In this document: piece after piece, positions 11,178-21,819 of the stretch
Layout of the letters: the number at the start of each line of letters is the position of its first letter
How positions within the stretch are numbered: the stretch's first letter is position 1
From: Flavobacteriaceae bacterium
GTDB lineage: Bacteria > Bacteroidota > Bacteroidia > Flavobacteriales > Flavobacteriaceae
Assembly (NCBI GenBank): GCA_030621915.1
Contig: JAUXGV010000009.1
Span: 1-34,055 of the forward strand
Direction: 5' to 3'
DNA length: 34,055 nucleotides
Notes under the pieces: model-generated
Seen by the model: only the letters and a program-made list of their open reading frames with translations
The model's database searches: none
Told to the model about the DNA's origin: nothing
Program-made: the position numbers and the translations under genes

Positions 11178-11209
11178 AAAAAAATCCCCAAGAACCAGTC
11201 TTAGGGATA
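11178..11209 (-). terminator. Rho-independent terminator of the RND efflux operon
   Basis: On the - strand ATCCCTAAGA-ctggt-TCTTGGGGAT followed by a T-tract (10-bp stem with one G-T pair). Confidence 0.8.
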
Positions 11210-11242
11210 ATTATTGTCAATAATATTTTTGAGTTAATCAAT

Positions 11243-14200
11243 CTATGATTCTTCGTATACAGTTATAGAAGTTCTTTTATTTTGTATCCAAATTTTAAAT
11301 TTAGTAACTAAATAAAATAAGATTGGAACAACGATTAGTGTTAAAAAGGTAGCAATGATCAATCCATATATTACTGTCCATGCCAAGGGTCCCCAGAAAA
11401 TAACATTGTCTCCTCCAAAATAAATATTTGCATCAAAATCATTAAACAGCGTAAAAAAATTGATATTAAACCCAATTGCTAAAGGTATTAGTCCAAAAAT
11501 TGTGGTAATTGCTGTTAATATTACAGGGCGCAATCGGGCTTTACCTGCTGTAACAATGCTTTCATACACATCATTTAAATTTAAATATGCATTTTCTTCC
11601 AATTTTTGTTCAACTTTTTTTCTGTCAATCAATAATTGGGTATAATCGAGTAAAACAACTCCATTATTAACCACAATTCCGGCCAATGAAATAATTCCCA
11701 TCATGGTCATCATAATAACAAATGAGCTACCCGTAATTACAATCCCTCCAAATACACCTATCAAACTTAAAAAGATTGCAAGCATAATAATTCCGGGTTT
11801 TGAAAATGAATTGAATTGAAAGATTAAGATTAAAAATATCAATCCCAATCCTGTGAAAAATGCACCCATCAAAAAAGTCATTTGTTTATTTTGTTCCTCA
11901 ATTTGTCCAGTATAATCAATTTTTATTTCTTGTGGCAGGTCATAAAATGAGTCCATTTCTGCTTGAATTTCGCCCACTACGGCCGCTGCATCAACATAAC
12001 CTGGTGATAAAGCTGAATATATGGTCACAACACGTCTTAAATCTTTATGTTTAATAGAGCTAAAACCTGAGCTATTTCGTTGTTTGGTAACAGCAGAAAC
12101 TGGAATTTCTTTTATTTTCCCACTAGAAGGGTCTCTAAAGGTTACCTTTTGATTGAAAATAGCATTTTTATTATACCTGTTTTCTTCATTAAACCTCACA
12201 TAAATATCATAATCTTCACCATCTTCTTTATAAATTCCTGCTTTTGCTCCAAAAATTGAGTTCCGTAATTGCTGGCCAACTTGTCCAGAATTTACGCTCA
12301 ATTCACCCGCCTTTTTTCTGTCAATTTCAACCAACATATTGGGTTTAGATTTGTTGACATCTATTTTAAGTTCATCTATTCCGGCAATATTTTTGGAGTT
12401 GATAAAATCACGCATTTTTTCAGCTACAAGAATAAGTTCAGAATAGTCCTTTCCTTCAATTTCAATATTAATGGGTGCACCTGCCGGCGGACCGTTCTGA
12501 TCCTTCTCTACGGAAATTAATACCCCTGGGTAGATACCTACCAATGCTTCCTGCACTTTTTGTCTTAATAATTCACTGTCTTCCCCTTTTCTGAATTTAT
12601 ATTCTCTCATAGAGGCTTTTATTTTGGCTTTATGAGGCATTTCAGAATCTGATCCTCCATCGGTGTTTGGGTTGCCTGCACCTTCTCCAACCTGAGAAAC
12701 CACATTTTCCACCATAAAATTAAAATCACCGTCTTTGTATACGTTGTCATCAAAAATTTGATAAACTCTGGATTCAATTTCTTTCGTAATCCTATTCGTT
12801 TTTTCAATGGCAGTTCCTTCAGGATATTCAATATAAACTATGATTTGATTGGGTTTATTATTAGGAAAAAACTCCACCTTCGTGCGTTGTGAAGCTACAG
12901 AAGCTCCAAAGCCAGCAAAGGCAAATATTAATAATAACACCGTTCCAACAGTTATAATATAGGGTCTCCATCCTTGCAATGCCGATCGAAGCGTTTTTTC
13001 ATAGATTCTTTCCCAAAGAGACAATATATTAGCCTGAAAATATTTTGCCATTTTTCTTAATACAAATCGATAAACCCAAAGCATGATAGCCATCACAATC
13101 ATAAATGTTCCAAATCCTCTGTATTCACCACCAATAAACAATATAAATATTCCAATAAAAGCCATGATGCCAGAAGAAATGATAATTCGTTTTAAAGGCA
13201 TTTCTTCATCTTTAATACTCATAAATTGTGATACCATTACAGAATTAAAGAAAATTGCCACAAATAGAGAAGATCCTAATACAACCGAAAGTGTTATAGG
13301 AAAATAGATCATAAATTGACCCATCATTCCCGGCCACAATCCTAAAGGGATAAAAGCAGCAACGGTAGTAGCGGTAGAAATTATAATAGGAAAAGCAATT
13401 TCACTAATTCCTTTTTTAGAGGCTTGTATCCTGCTCAAGCCTTCTTCATCCATTAAGCGATATACGTTTTCTACTACAACAATTCCGTTATCTACGAGCA
13501 TTCCAAGTCCCATAATCAATCCAAAAAGAATCATGGTATTCATAGTATAGCCCAAGGCATTTAAAATCATCAACGACATAAACATGGACATAGGAATTGC
13601 AAAACCAACAAAAAGAGCATTTCTAAAGCCTAAAAAGAACATTAAAACACCTACAACTAAAATGATTCCAAAAAGTATATTATTTACCAAATCATCAACC
13701 TGTCCAATGGTTTTCGGAGATTGATCGTTGGCTACTGTTATATTAAGATTGGAAGGGAAATAATTGGCTTTTGCATCCGCAATAATAATTTTGATTTTTT
13801 CAGAGGCTGCTACCATGTTTTTACCGGCTCTTTTTTTAACATCAAGCATTACTACGCTGTTGCCATATTCTCTTGCATAGGTAGTTTTCTCCTTATCCTT
13901 GAATGAAACTTCAGCTATATCATTTAAATAAATTGGATTTCCCTTTTCAGATTTAACCACAAAACTTTCAAGCTCTTCAGGTTTTTCTATCTCACCAATA
14001 ATTCTGATTGTACGACGTTGACCACTAGCAACTAAGTTACCGGCAGACATTGTCAAGTTTCCATTATTAATTGCGCCAATTATATCGTCAAAACTTACTT
14101 TGGCGGCCATCATTTTATAGATATCAACGGCAACTTCAACTTCCTTTTCTTGAGCTCCTCTTATGTCTACCTGCTTGATTTCATCTAAACTTTCAATTTC

Positions 14201-14734
14201 TTCCTCTAGATACTCACCAAATTCTTTTAATTTTCTTATAGGATAATCTCCGGATATATTAATATTTAGAATAGGAAATTCTTCACTTAAACTTAAGTCA
14301 AATACATTTGGTTCCACTTTGGCTCCATTAAAGGTAGGCCAATCTTCACTCGAAGTTTCTGTGTCAATTTGGTCTTTGACTTTTTGCTTGGCAGCATCGA
14401 CCGTTATATTTTCATCAAATTCGATAATTACCATTGACATATCTTCCTGAGAAGTTGAGGTAATCTCAACTACATTACTTATGGTTTTTACCTTATCTTC
14501 AATAGGGTCAGTAATTAGTTTTTCGATATCTTCGGAGGTGTTTCCCGGATAAATTGAGCTTACATAAATTTTGGTCTCCTTAATTTCTGGAAAACTTTCA
14601 CGAGGCATACTATTGTAAGCTGATACTCCTAAAAACAAGATCATGATGATCATTGCATAGATAGTTGTCTTATTATTAATGGCCCATGACGATAAACCAA
14701 ATTCTTTGTCAATTCTCTTTTGTTGTTTTGTCAT
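11243..14734 (-). CDS. Efflux RND transporter permease subunit (AcrB/MMPL type)
   Basis: ~1163 aa, 12-TM RND layout; GLIMGLGMLVDNGIVVVENVYR, MGIISLAGIVVNNGVVLLDY. Confidence 0.95.
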   Translation of the reverse strand: MTKQQKRIDKEFGLSSWAINNKTTIYAMIIMILFLGVSAYNSMPRESFPEIKETKIYVSSIYPGNTSEDIEKLITDPIEDKVKTISNVVEITSTSQEDMSMVIIEFDENITVDAAKQKVKDQIDTETSSEDWPTFNGAKVEPNVFDLSLSEEFPILNINISGDYPIRKLKEFGEYLEEEIESLDEIKQVDIRGAQEKEVEVAVDIYKMMAAKVSFDDIIGAINNGNLTMSAGNLVASGQRRTIRIIGEIEKPEELESFVVKSEKGNPIYLNDIAEVSFKDKEKTTYAREYGNSVVMLDVKKRAGKNMVAASEKIKIIIADAKANYFPSNLNITVANDQSPKTIGQVDDLVNNILFGIILVVGVLMFFLGFRNALFVGFAIPMSMFMSLMILNALGYTMNTMILFGLIMGLGMLVDNGIVVVENVYRLMDEEGLSRIQASKKGISEIAFPIIISTATTVAAFIPLGLWPGMMGQFMIYFPITLSVVLGSSLFVAIFFNSVMVSQFMSIKDEEMPLKRIIISSGIMAFIGIFILFIGGEYRGFGTFMIVMAIMLWVYRFVLRKMAKYFQANILSLWERIYEKTLRSALQGWRPYIITVGTVLLLIFAFAGFGASVASQRTKVEFFPNNKPNQIIVYIEYPEGTAIEKTNRITKEIESRVYQIFDDNVYKDGDFNFMVENVVSQVGEGAGNPNTDGGSDSEMPHKAKIKASMREYKFRKGEDSELLRQKVQEALVGIYPGVLISVEKDQNGPPAGAPINIEIEGKDYSELILVAEKMRDFINSKNIAGIDELKIDVNKSKPNMLVEIDRKKAGELSVNSGQVGQQLRNSIFGAKAGIYKEDGEDYDIYVRFNEENRYNKNAIFNQKVTFRDPSSGKIKEIPVSAVTKQRNSSGFSSIKHKDLRRVVTIYSALSPGYVDAAAVVGEIQAEMDSFYDLPQEIKIDYTGQIEEQNKQMTFLMGAFFTGLGLIFLILIFQFNSFSKPGIIMLAIFLSLIGVFGGIVITGSSFVIMMTMMGIISLAGIVVNNGVVLLDYTQLLIDRKKVEQKLEENAYLNLNDVYESIVTAGKARLRPVILTAITTIFGLIPLAIGFNINFFTLFNDFDANIYFGGDNVIFWGPLAWTVIYGLIIATFLTLIVVPILFYLVTKFKIWIQNKRTSITVYEES

Positions 14735-14744
14735 CTCAAATCAA

Positions 14745-15917
14745 TTAATTGTTGATCACTTTTACAGTTTGACCATTGTTTACTCTCCGGGCTCCTTCAA
14801 CTATAATTTCATTTCCAATGTCAATGCCTTTTGTAACTTCCACTACATCACCTTGTGATTTACCCGTTTCAATAATTGTTTGTTCTGCAATTCCTTCACC
14901 AGATTCATTGCTGTTTTTAACAACATAAATATACTGCTCACCTTTTGCATTTTCCGAAATTATACTTTGAGGAATTAATAGGGCAGTGTCATTGGTATAA
15001 TCATTAATTTTAACCTTTGCAGTCAAGTTTGGTTTAATTTGATTGTCCTTGTTTGGCACTGCAATTTCTACTTTAAAAGTCCTGTTTGCCGGATTTATAA
15101 AATCACTTACTTGTCGGATTTTCGAATCAATGGAAATTCCCAAAATTGGAAATTCAACAACCACATTTTTGTTTTTGGTTATATAGGTGATATGTTTTTC
15201 AGGCACATTGGTTTCAATATACATATTGCTGAGGTTTATAATTCTCATTAACTGAGATTGACCCTGAACTACAACACTTCCCTGTTCGGTTAAAATATCG
15301 TCAATGGTTCCTGAAAAAGGAGCTTTAATGAGCGTTTTATCTAGTTGCTTTTGCAATTGTTTGATAGCTTTATCTTGAGCTTCATAATTTGATTTTGATT
15401 GCAAATATTGCATTTCGCTTCCAATTTTTTGATCCCAAAGTCTTTTTCGTCTTTCATAGGTTGTTTTTGCCAAATCAGTTTGAATTTGTAACTGAGCCAA
15501 TTGTTGATTTAAGCCTCCATCATCAATTTTAGCCAAAATTTGATCTTTTTTTACCCATTGTCCTTCTTGAACATATATTTCAGTAAGAATACCGGAAAAT
15601 TCGGGATAGAGAATTAATAGTTCTTTGGTAGTTACACTACCTTGTAATTCCAGATAATGATTAAATTTTTCATCCTTAATTGTAATAGTTGTAATTAAGG
15701 GAACTTTTTTTACTTTGTCTAGTCTGTCAATGGCTTCATCAAGTTGTTTTAATTGATTAGTAATTACTTTCTGATCCTTAATAATTGATGATTTTTTTGC
15801 TCTAATTTCTAAGAGGTTTTCGTCCGCAATTATTTCGGCTAAAGATTTTTTATCGCTTCCTCCACATGAATATAATGTTAAAGCTAGAATGAATATAATG
15901 GTTATTGTGTTTTTCAT
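14745..15917 (-). CDS. Efflux RND transporter periplasmic adaptor (membrane fusion) subunit
   Basis: Lipobox-like LTLYSCGG, lipoyl/hairpin/barrel pattern (GILTEIYVQEGQWVKKDQILAKID, IKAPFSGTIDDI). Confidence 0.93.
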   Translation of the reverse strand: MKNTITIIFILALTLYSCGGSDKKSLAEIIADENLLEIRAKKSSIIKDQKVITNQLKQLDEAIDRLDKVKKVPLITTITIKDEKFNHYLELQGSVTTKELLILYPEFSGILTEIYVQEGQWVKKDQILAKIDDGGLNQQLAQLQIQTDLAKTTYERRKRLWDQKIGSEMQYLQSKSNYEAQDKAIKQLQKQLDKTLIKAPFSGTIDDILTEQGSVVVQGQSQLMRIINLSNMYIETNVPEKHITYITKNKNVVVEFPILGISIDSKIRQVSDFINPANRTFKVEIAVPNKDNQIKPNLTAKVKINDYTNDTALLIPQSIISENAKGEQYIYVVKNSNESGEGIAEQTIIETGKSQGDVVEVTKGIDIGNEIIVEGARRVNNGQTVKVINN

Positions 15918-15918
15918 T

Positions 15919-17256
15919 TTAAAAGATATTAAGGGCGTTTTCTAATTCAACTTTTGATTGTATTATTTCTATTATAGATTGTATATATTCTTGTTGTTTT
16001 GTGTACAATTGATTTTGAGAATTTGTGAGATTAAAACTTGAACTAACTCCTTCAAAAAATTTAATTTGTTCTTTTTTGGCAATGCTCTCTGCTAAAACCA
16101 GGTTTTGTTTTGTAGTTTGAAATAAGTCAAGCGCTAGCTGATACTTATTTCTTGAGGTTGCCACCTGTAATTTCAATTTTTCTGAGGTTTCATTCAATTC
16201 TATTTCTGATTGATCTAAACTTATTTTAGCCTGTTGGGTTCTGGAACTTCTTTGTAAACTACTAAAAATGGGTACTTTAAGACTTAGTCCAAATAATGAT
16301 TGATCAAACCAATTACCGTTATTTTGAAAGAATATGTTATTATCATTATAAGCAGATGTTGAATAATTAAGAAATGCATTTAAAGAAGGGATGGCCATAC
16401 TCTTTTCATATTTCACCAATAATTCATTAGAAACTACTTGATTGTCAGCAATTTTAAAATCAATATGATTATCCAATTCAAATTCTTGATTTACCAGCTC
16501 TAAATCAGTACTATTTAATGCAAGATTCTCTAAGTTATTGGTTAGTGAAACAGAAGTTTCAATAGGAATTCCTAAAGTAAGATTGAACATTTTTTTAGCA
16601 ATTACTTCATATCTCATTGCCCTGTTCAATTGATTTTCAACCGTGATAAAAGTAATTTGTTGTTGTTCAAAATCTTGAACTTCAGCAAACCCTGCATCCA
16701 AAAAAACTTTGGTCTCATTTAAGTTTTTTTCAAGTACATTTTTATTGTTTTCCAAAATTAAGATGGCCTCATGGGCTACAAGTACATTTCCATAGGCATT
16801 AATCACAGCTTCTCTTATTGTTTGTTCTGTTTTCTCTTTAGCTAAAACTGATATCTTTAAATAGGTTTTTGCTGCTTGTAAACCAACAAGGTAGGACCCA
16901 TCAAAAATAAGCTGATTTAAAGTAACCGTGGCATTTAAATTTTCTTTGGTACCAAATGTAACTTCTTCAAATTCACCGGGTGGTCCTCCAAAAATTTCAC
17001 TGGGGATTAATGTTACTCCTTGTTTTAAGAAATTTTGATAGTCTACTTTACCATCTATTTGAGGTAGTCCTATGGTCGTAGTTTCCCATTTCTTTTTTTC
17101 GGCTGCAGTAATGTCTAATTCGGAAGTTTTTATGGAATAGCTATTTTTTAATCCATATTCAATCGCTTCATCTAAAGAAAATGAGATACTCATTTCCTGC
17201 GAAAATAAAACTATAGAAAACAACAAACCAAATATTGTAATTGTAATTCGTTTCAT
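15919..17256 (-). CDS. TolC family outer membrane protein
   Basis: Signal peptide; SLDEAIEYGLKNSYSIKTSELDI; coiled-coil repeats; operon position. Confidence 0.9.
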   Translation of the reverse strand: MKRITITIFGLLFSIVLFSQEMSISFSLDEAIEYGLKNSYSIKTSELDITAAEKKKWETTTIGLPQIDGKVDYQNFLKQGVTLIPSEIFGGPPGEFEEVTFGTKENLNATVTLNQLIFDGSYLVGLQAAKTYLKISVLAKEKTEQTIREAVINAYGNVLVAHEAILILENNKNVLEKNLNETKVFLDAGFAEVQDFEQQQITFITVENQLNRAMRYEVIAKKMFNLTLGIPIETSVSLTNNLENLALNSTDLELVNQEFELDNHIDFKIADNQVVSNELLVKYEKSMAIPSLNAFLNYSTSAYNDNNIFFQNNGNWFDQSLFGLSLKVPIFSSLQRSSRTQQAKISLDQSEIELNETSEKLKLQVATSRNKYQLALDLFQTTKQNLVLAESIAKKEQIKFFEGVSSSFNLTNSQNQLYTKQQEYIQSIIEIIQSKVELENALNIF

Positions 17257-17263
17257 GTCTTAT

Positions 17264-17863
17264 TTAAAAATTTAATAATTGTTGATCTAATTCTTCAATA
17301 CCCTGTGGTGTAGCAATTGATCGTGTGTGATACTCTAATATTTTTAATTCTGTTTTCATAATATCTTCCATTTTACTGCCGAATAAATCTCCTTCATAAG
17401 CTTCAAAAACGAGGGTGAAATATAATTTTATAACCATTTCTTTGTCTATATCTGTTCTGTATAATTTTTCATTAATTCCTTTTTTGAGATTTTCCATAAC
17501 ACATTCTTTGAACGTGCAAATCTCCTGTTCCATTAGTTTCGTATAAGTTTTCGGATAGTATTTTTTTAGTTGAAACATAGGTGAAGTCTTAGACTTTTTA
17601 AATAAATCTTTAAATAGATTTTTAATAGCAAAATTTTCTTCAATGGCATTAAAATTTTGCTCTACTATTTCGTTAATTCTTGTATCCATTGTATGATGCA
17701 TAAAAATGGTGCTAGCATCAACTAGTTCTACCTTGTTTCGAAAATACTTATAGATAGTTTTTTTTGATATTGCCAATTCTTTAGCAATGTCATCCATGGT
17801 GATACTTTTAAACCCATAACTTAAAAATAAATCAACCGCTTTATTTAAAATTTTTTCTTTCAT
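17264..17863 (-). CDS. TetR/AcrR family transcriptional regulator
   Basis: N-terminal HTH KEKILNKAVDLFLSYGFKSITMDDIAKELAISKKTIYKYFRNKVELV; ATG at 17863 preferred over the TTG at 17872. Confidence 0.93.
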   Translation of the reverse strand: MKEKILNKAVDLFLSYGFKSITMDDIAKELAISKKTIYKYFRNKVELVDASTIFMHHTMDTRINEIVEQNFNAIEENFAIKNLFKDLFKKSKTSPMFQLKKYYPKTYTKLMEQEICTFKECVMENLKKGINEKLYRTDIDKEMVIKLYFTLVFEAYEGDLFGSKMEDIMKTELKILEYHTRSIATPQGIEELDQQLLNF

Positions 17864-17879
17864 CGGGAGCAAAAGTAAG

Positions 17880-17915
17880 CTTTGGAAACTTTAAAAACAA
17901 AAAAAGTTTCCAAAG
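17880..17915. promoter_or_regulatory. Perfect 13-bp inverted repeat, putative TetR operator
   Basis: CTTTGGAAACTTT-N10-AAAGTTTCCAAAG in the tetR/polyprenyl synthase divergent intergenic region. Confidence 0.7.
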
Positions 17916-17971
17916 TTTACGTTAATTTATTGTTAAGATTAATTTACTTTTACGGAAAATAGTATTTAAAT

Positions 17972-18943
17972 ATGCAAGATTATAAATCCATTTTTTTGGA
18001 GTATTTGTCTGATGCCATAATGGATTATGGTAGTTCAAATGAGCCTGAAAATCTATACCATCCTATTGAGTATATATTGAAATTGGGAGGAAAACGAATC
18101 AGACCTATTTTAACTCTTATGAGTTGTGATTTATTTGGCGGCGACATTCACGAGGCTTTACCAGCAGCATCAACCATAGAAATGTTTCATAATTTCACCT
18201 TGATACATGATGATATTATGGATAATGCCGATTTAAGAAGAGGTAGCCAAACAGTGCATTCAAAATGGAATGAAAATATTGGAATTCTTTCAGGTGACGC
18301 TTTGATGATTTTATCTTATAAAATGCTAGAGATATATGATGGTGAGATGTTAAAAAAAATATTTTCTATTTTCAATCAAACTGCTTTACAAATTTGTGAA
18401 GGACAGCAATATGACATTGATTTTGAAACAAGAATTGACGTCACATTAGAAGAATATTTAAAAATGATAGGGTATAAAACAGCAGTTTTATTAGCTTGTT
18501 CTCTTCAAATGGGTGCTATTATTTCTAAAACAAATCAAATTAATTTGGATCAGATTTATAATTTTGGGTTTAATTTGGGAATAGCTTTTCAGTTGCAGGA
18601 CGATTATTTAGACGCTTTTGGATCGGAGAATTTTGGAAAAAAATTGGGGGGAGATATATTAGAAAATAAAAAAACCTTTTTATATATAAAAACTATTAAT
18701 CTTGCTTCAAGTATTGATCGTAAAGAGCTATTGAAATTGTATCAAGAAAAGAAAATATCTGAGGATAAAATTGTAAAAGTAACATCTCTTTTTATCAAAT
18801 ATGATATTCCTGATTTGTTGCTTCATGAAATAGAAAAATACACTTTAAAAGCTTTTGAGAATATTGATAAGCTTTCAATTTCAAAATCAAAGAAGGATCA
18901 GTTTATTCAATTTGGTAAAAGTTTGATGCTAAGAAAGAAGTAA
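17972..18943 (+). CDS. Polyprenyl (geranylgeranyl/farnesyl-type) diphosphate synthase
   Basis: GGKRIRPILTL, first Asp-rich LIHDDIMDNADLRRG, second Asp-rich FQLQDDYLD. Confidence 0.95.
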   Translation: MQDYKSIFLEYLSDAIMDYGSSNEPENLYHPIEYILKLGGKRIRPILTLMSCDLFGGDIHEALPAASTIEMFHNFTLIHDDIMDNADLRRGSQTVHSKWNENIGILSGDALMILSYKMLEIYDGEMLKKIFSIFNQTALQICEGQQYDIDFETRIDVTLEEYLKMIGYKTAVLLACSLQMGAIISKTNQINLDQIYNFGFNLGIAFQLQDDYLDAFGSENFGKKLGGDILENKKTFLYIKTINLASSIDRKELLKLYQEKKISEDKIVKVTSLFIKYDIPDLLLHEIEKYTLKAFENIDKLSISKSKKDQFIQFGKSLMLRKK

Positions 18944-19293
18944 TGTCTGATATAAGTGAAAATCATCTGGAATTATTAATAGGTATTCAAAAAAATGAAT
19001 TGCTGAAGGCATTGATTGAACAAATTAATAAAGACATGAATCTAGCTGGAATCAATCATCAAATTGAAACGAATTCTATTCCAAATATTTTATGCGAAGA
19101 TCTTTCAAAAACAATTTTCAAGCTGTTGCATAATAATGATCCAAAACTTCAAAATTTCCTATATCGAGTGGATGTTCCAGAAAACCATGATATCGACATG
19201 CAGAATGATACGATAAGAATCAGATCAAAAAAACTGAGCATAATTATTCTTATAAAGGAATGTCAAAAACTATGGTTTAAAAGTAGAAACTAA
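18943..19293 (+). CDS. Hypothetical protein, 116 aa
   Basis: ORF overlapping the upstream stop by 1 nt (taATG), consistent with translational coupling; no family recognised. Confidence 0.55.
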   Translation: MSDISENHLELLIGIQKNELLKALIEQINKDMNLAGINHQIETNSIPNILCEDLSKTIFKLLHNNDPKLQNFLYRVDVPENHDIDMQNDTIRIRSKKLSIIILIKECQKLWFKSRN

Positions 19294-19897
19294 TAATAGG
19301 GGTAAAGGCAGAGGCATAGGCACTTGTGCGGTCATCATATAGAATATTATATTGAAAGCCAAAGGCCACATTACCTGATCCTGAAACAAAGGATACACCT
19401 AAATAAAGAGCATCATTCCAATATTTTGTGGAAAAATTATCGCCCCCATTATAATTTGTGTATAACTCCTCAAATTCTGCAGATAATTGTAAAAATGGAA
19501 TGGGTCTGTAAACAGCAAGCAAACTTACTCCGGCAGAATTTGAACTATAATCATAAATCTCACTAGGATGATTGACAAAATGCTGAATATATTCACCATT
19601 TGAATATATATAAGTCAAACCAAACCCAGTCATAAATTGAGGAGTTATTTGATAGTAAGCTTTAGGTGCAATCAAAATATCAGTACCACCACTCCAAAAT
19701 GCCAAGCCAATATTCCCACCAAATCTCCATGTTTTTTTAAAAGGGAAAGCTGTTTTCTGTTTTACAACAGACTGTGTTACTGTGCTATCAGATGTGTTTT
19801 TATAATTTGGATTGTCAGGGCTAACCTTCTCTTGGGCGTATATTGATTCGCATAATGAAATGAAAATTACAAGAAATAATATTTTTTTAATATACAT
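19277..19897 (-). CDS. Outer-membrane beta-barrel protein
   Basis: Signal peptide (KKILFLVIFISLCESIYAQ), amphipathic beta-strands, C-terminal ...PIISFYF. Confidence 0.75.
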   Translation of the reverse strand: MYIKKILFLVIFISLCESIYAQEKVSPDNPNYKNTSDSTVTQSVVKQKTAFPFKKTWRFGGNIGLAFWSGGTDILIAPKAYYQITPQFMTGFGLTYIYSNGEYIQHFVNHPSEIYDYSSNSAGVSLLAVYRPIPFLQLSAEFEELYTNYNGGDNFSTKYWNDALYLGVSFVSGSGNVAFGFQYNILYDDRTSAYASAFTPIISFYF

Positions 19898-19972
19898 AAT
19901 GCAGATTGATATTTTATTAATTTCAAAAATAATAAATAATTAGTATTTATTGTACATAACGTAAAAAAGCAG

Positions 19973-19980
19973 TAATATTG
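19973..19980 (+). promoter_or_regulatory. Bacteroidota-type promoter for the tRNA (TTG 19950-19952, N20, TAATATTG)
   Basis: Near-consensus -7 (one mismatch to TAnnTTTG), 12 nt before tRNA position 1. Confidence 0.5.
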
Positions 19981-19992
19981 CACACCATTTTT

Positions 19993-20066
19993 GGACCCAT
20001 AGCTCAGTTGGTTAGAGCACCTGACTCATAATCAGGGGGTCGAAGGTTCGAGCCCTTCTGGGTCCA
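19993..20066 (+). tRNA. tRNA with CAT anticodon (elongator Met, or Ile2 with lysidine); no encoded CCA
   Basis: GGACCCA acceptor pairs with TGGGTCC; D-loop AGCTCAGTTGGTTAGAGC; anticodon arm CTGACTCATAATCAG; T-loop GGTTCGAGCC. Confidence 0.95.
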
Positions 20067-20073
20067 CGGTATA

Positions 20074-20113
20074 AATCACAAGCAATTAATTGTCAATTGT
20101 TTGTGATTTTTTT
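20074..20113 (+). terminator. Rho-independent terminator after the tRNA
   Basis: AATCACAAGCAATT-aattgtc-AATTGTTTGTGATT then TTTTT (14-bp stem, one G-T pair). Confidence 0.85.
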
Positions 20114-20295
20114 ATTTGGATCTTGGTCAAGAGATTATTCAATGTTTTTATATGCGGTTTGAATTGTATTATTTCATTATATTAGAGGATTATATAATAC
20201 TTAAAACAGAATTCCCAATTTAATTTTAGCATACCCTATTAAGTATTAAATTATTTGCCTAATATGATTCTAAAAACAGCAATAAAAGAAATCGT

Positions 20296-21819
20296 ATGAT
20301 TGAAATTAATAAAAAGGAAAAATTAAAATATTTTCTTTTTGCCTTAGCTTTTATTGAAGGTGGAGCTGTAATGTGTATAGAATTATGTAGTGCAAAAATT
20401 CTATCTCCATATTTTGGTACTTCTATTTATGTTTGGGCATCTGTACTTGGTGTTACACTCACTGCATTAATGAGTGGTTATTATTTAGGAGGGTATTTAT
20501 CTACCAATTATAAAAAAATTGAAATTGTATTTTGGATCATGTTGTTGGCAGGATTATTAGTCACCTTAACCCCAATCATTAGTAGCTATATTCTTCCACA
20601 GGCTATACAATTGGATATTTTACCTGGAACCGTTATTTCATTATTATGTATATTATTTATTCCCTTAATGTTATGTGGGTCAACTTCTCCCCTGATTATT
20701 AATATGCTTACCAATCAAGCCAAAGACTCAGGAAAAACCAGTGGAAATGTTTATGCGATATCTACCTTAGGAGGAATCATTGCAACCTTTACTATAGGAT
20801 TTTATACTTTCCCTAATTTTGGTATTACTTTAACCTTATATGTATACGGATTGTTGTTAATATTGATTTCAACAGTATTGTTTTTTATTACAAAAACCTT
20901 TAAGATGAGTGCTGTTGCAATCATAATTATTGCAATTTTAACATTGAGTTTTCAGAAAAAAGTAAACAGCCAAGAAGTTATTCATAAATCAGAAGGTATA
21001 TTAGGAGAGATTAAGGTTGTTGACAGAATAATAATAAATCAAAAAGACAATTCTTCAAAGGAATATAGAGAGTTAATGGTTAATAATATTTCCCAAACAT
21101 TTATGGATAAGAACAATCCAAATAAAAGTTATTGGGATTATGTTAATTTGTTATCAAGTAATATTCTTTCTTTCAAAAAAGGTAATAAATCTTTGTTGTT
21201 GGGATTAGGAGGAGGAACTCTTTATAAACAGTTAAAAAATAATAGTTTACAAGTAGATATAGTTGAACTTGATAAACGAATAGAAATGCTTGCTAAAGAA
21301 TACTTTTATATTGATGGTGATGTTGAGGTCATTATAGATGATGCGAGGCATTTTATCAAAATAACTGAAAACAAATATGATATTATCATTTATGATTTGT
21401 ATCACAGTGAAACTCCTCCCGTACATTTATTGACAAAAGAAGCCTTTGGGGAAATAAGAAATAGACTAAACGAAGGGGGAATTTTAACCATAAATTTTTA
21501 TGGGTTTATTTCCGGTAATAACGGGTTGGCAGCTCGTTCCATTTATAAAACTCTTTTAGATCAAAAATTTCATGTTAAATTATTGGCAACTAAGGGAGAA
21601 GAACAAAGTAGAAATTTAATTTTTATCTGTAAAAAGGGCTCATTCGAGGGAAATTCAAAAAATAGTCCGGAAGAAATTGAAATATCAGAAATTGATACCA
21701 ATGACGCTATAATTTTAACAGATGATAAGCCCATTTTAGAACATATGTATTTAGAAGCGGCCTTATTATGGAGAAGAGGTTATAATGAAACAAATACCAA
21801 AACCTTTATCAATAATTGA
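20296..21819 (+). CDS. Fused MFS / spermidine synthase-like membrane methyltransferase-fold protein
   Basis: N-terminal TM helices (GGAVMCIELCSAKILSPYFGTSIYVWASVLGV); C-terminal LLLGLGGGTLYKQL, VDIVELDKRIEMLAKEYF, DDARHFIK, YDIIIYDLYHSETPP. Confidence 0.88.
   Translation: MIEINKKEKLKYFLFALAFIEGGAVMCIELCSAKILSPYFGTSIYVWASVLGVTLTALMSGYYLGGYLSTNYKKIEIVFWIMLLAGLLVTLTPIISSYILPQAIQLDILPGTVISLLCILFIPLMLCGSTSPLIINMLTNQAKDSGKTSGNVYAISTLGGIIATFTIGFYTFPNFGITLTLYVYGLLLILISTVLFFITKTFKMSAVAIIIIAILTLSFQKKVNSQEVIHKSEGILGEIKVVDRIIINQKDNSSKEYRELMVNNISQTFMDKNNPNKSYWDYVNLLSSNILSFKKGNKSLLLGLGGGTLYKQLKNNSLQVDIVELDKRIEMLAKEYFYIDGDVEVIIDDARHFIKITENKYDIIIYDLYHSETPPVHLLTKEAFGEIRNRLNEGGILTINFYGFISGNNGLAARSIYKTLLDQKFHVKLLATKGEEQSRNLIFICKKGSFEGNSKNSPEEIEISEIDTNDAIILTDDKPILEHMYLEAALLWRRGYNETNTKTFINN

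Noticed and set aside
11460-13906. Plus-strand ORFs inside the RND permease and others (11460, 11860, 12269, 13083, 13721)
   Set aside because: Antisense shadows of a conserved transporter with no protein-like features of their own.
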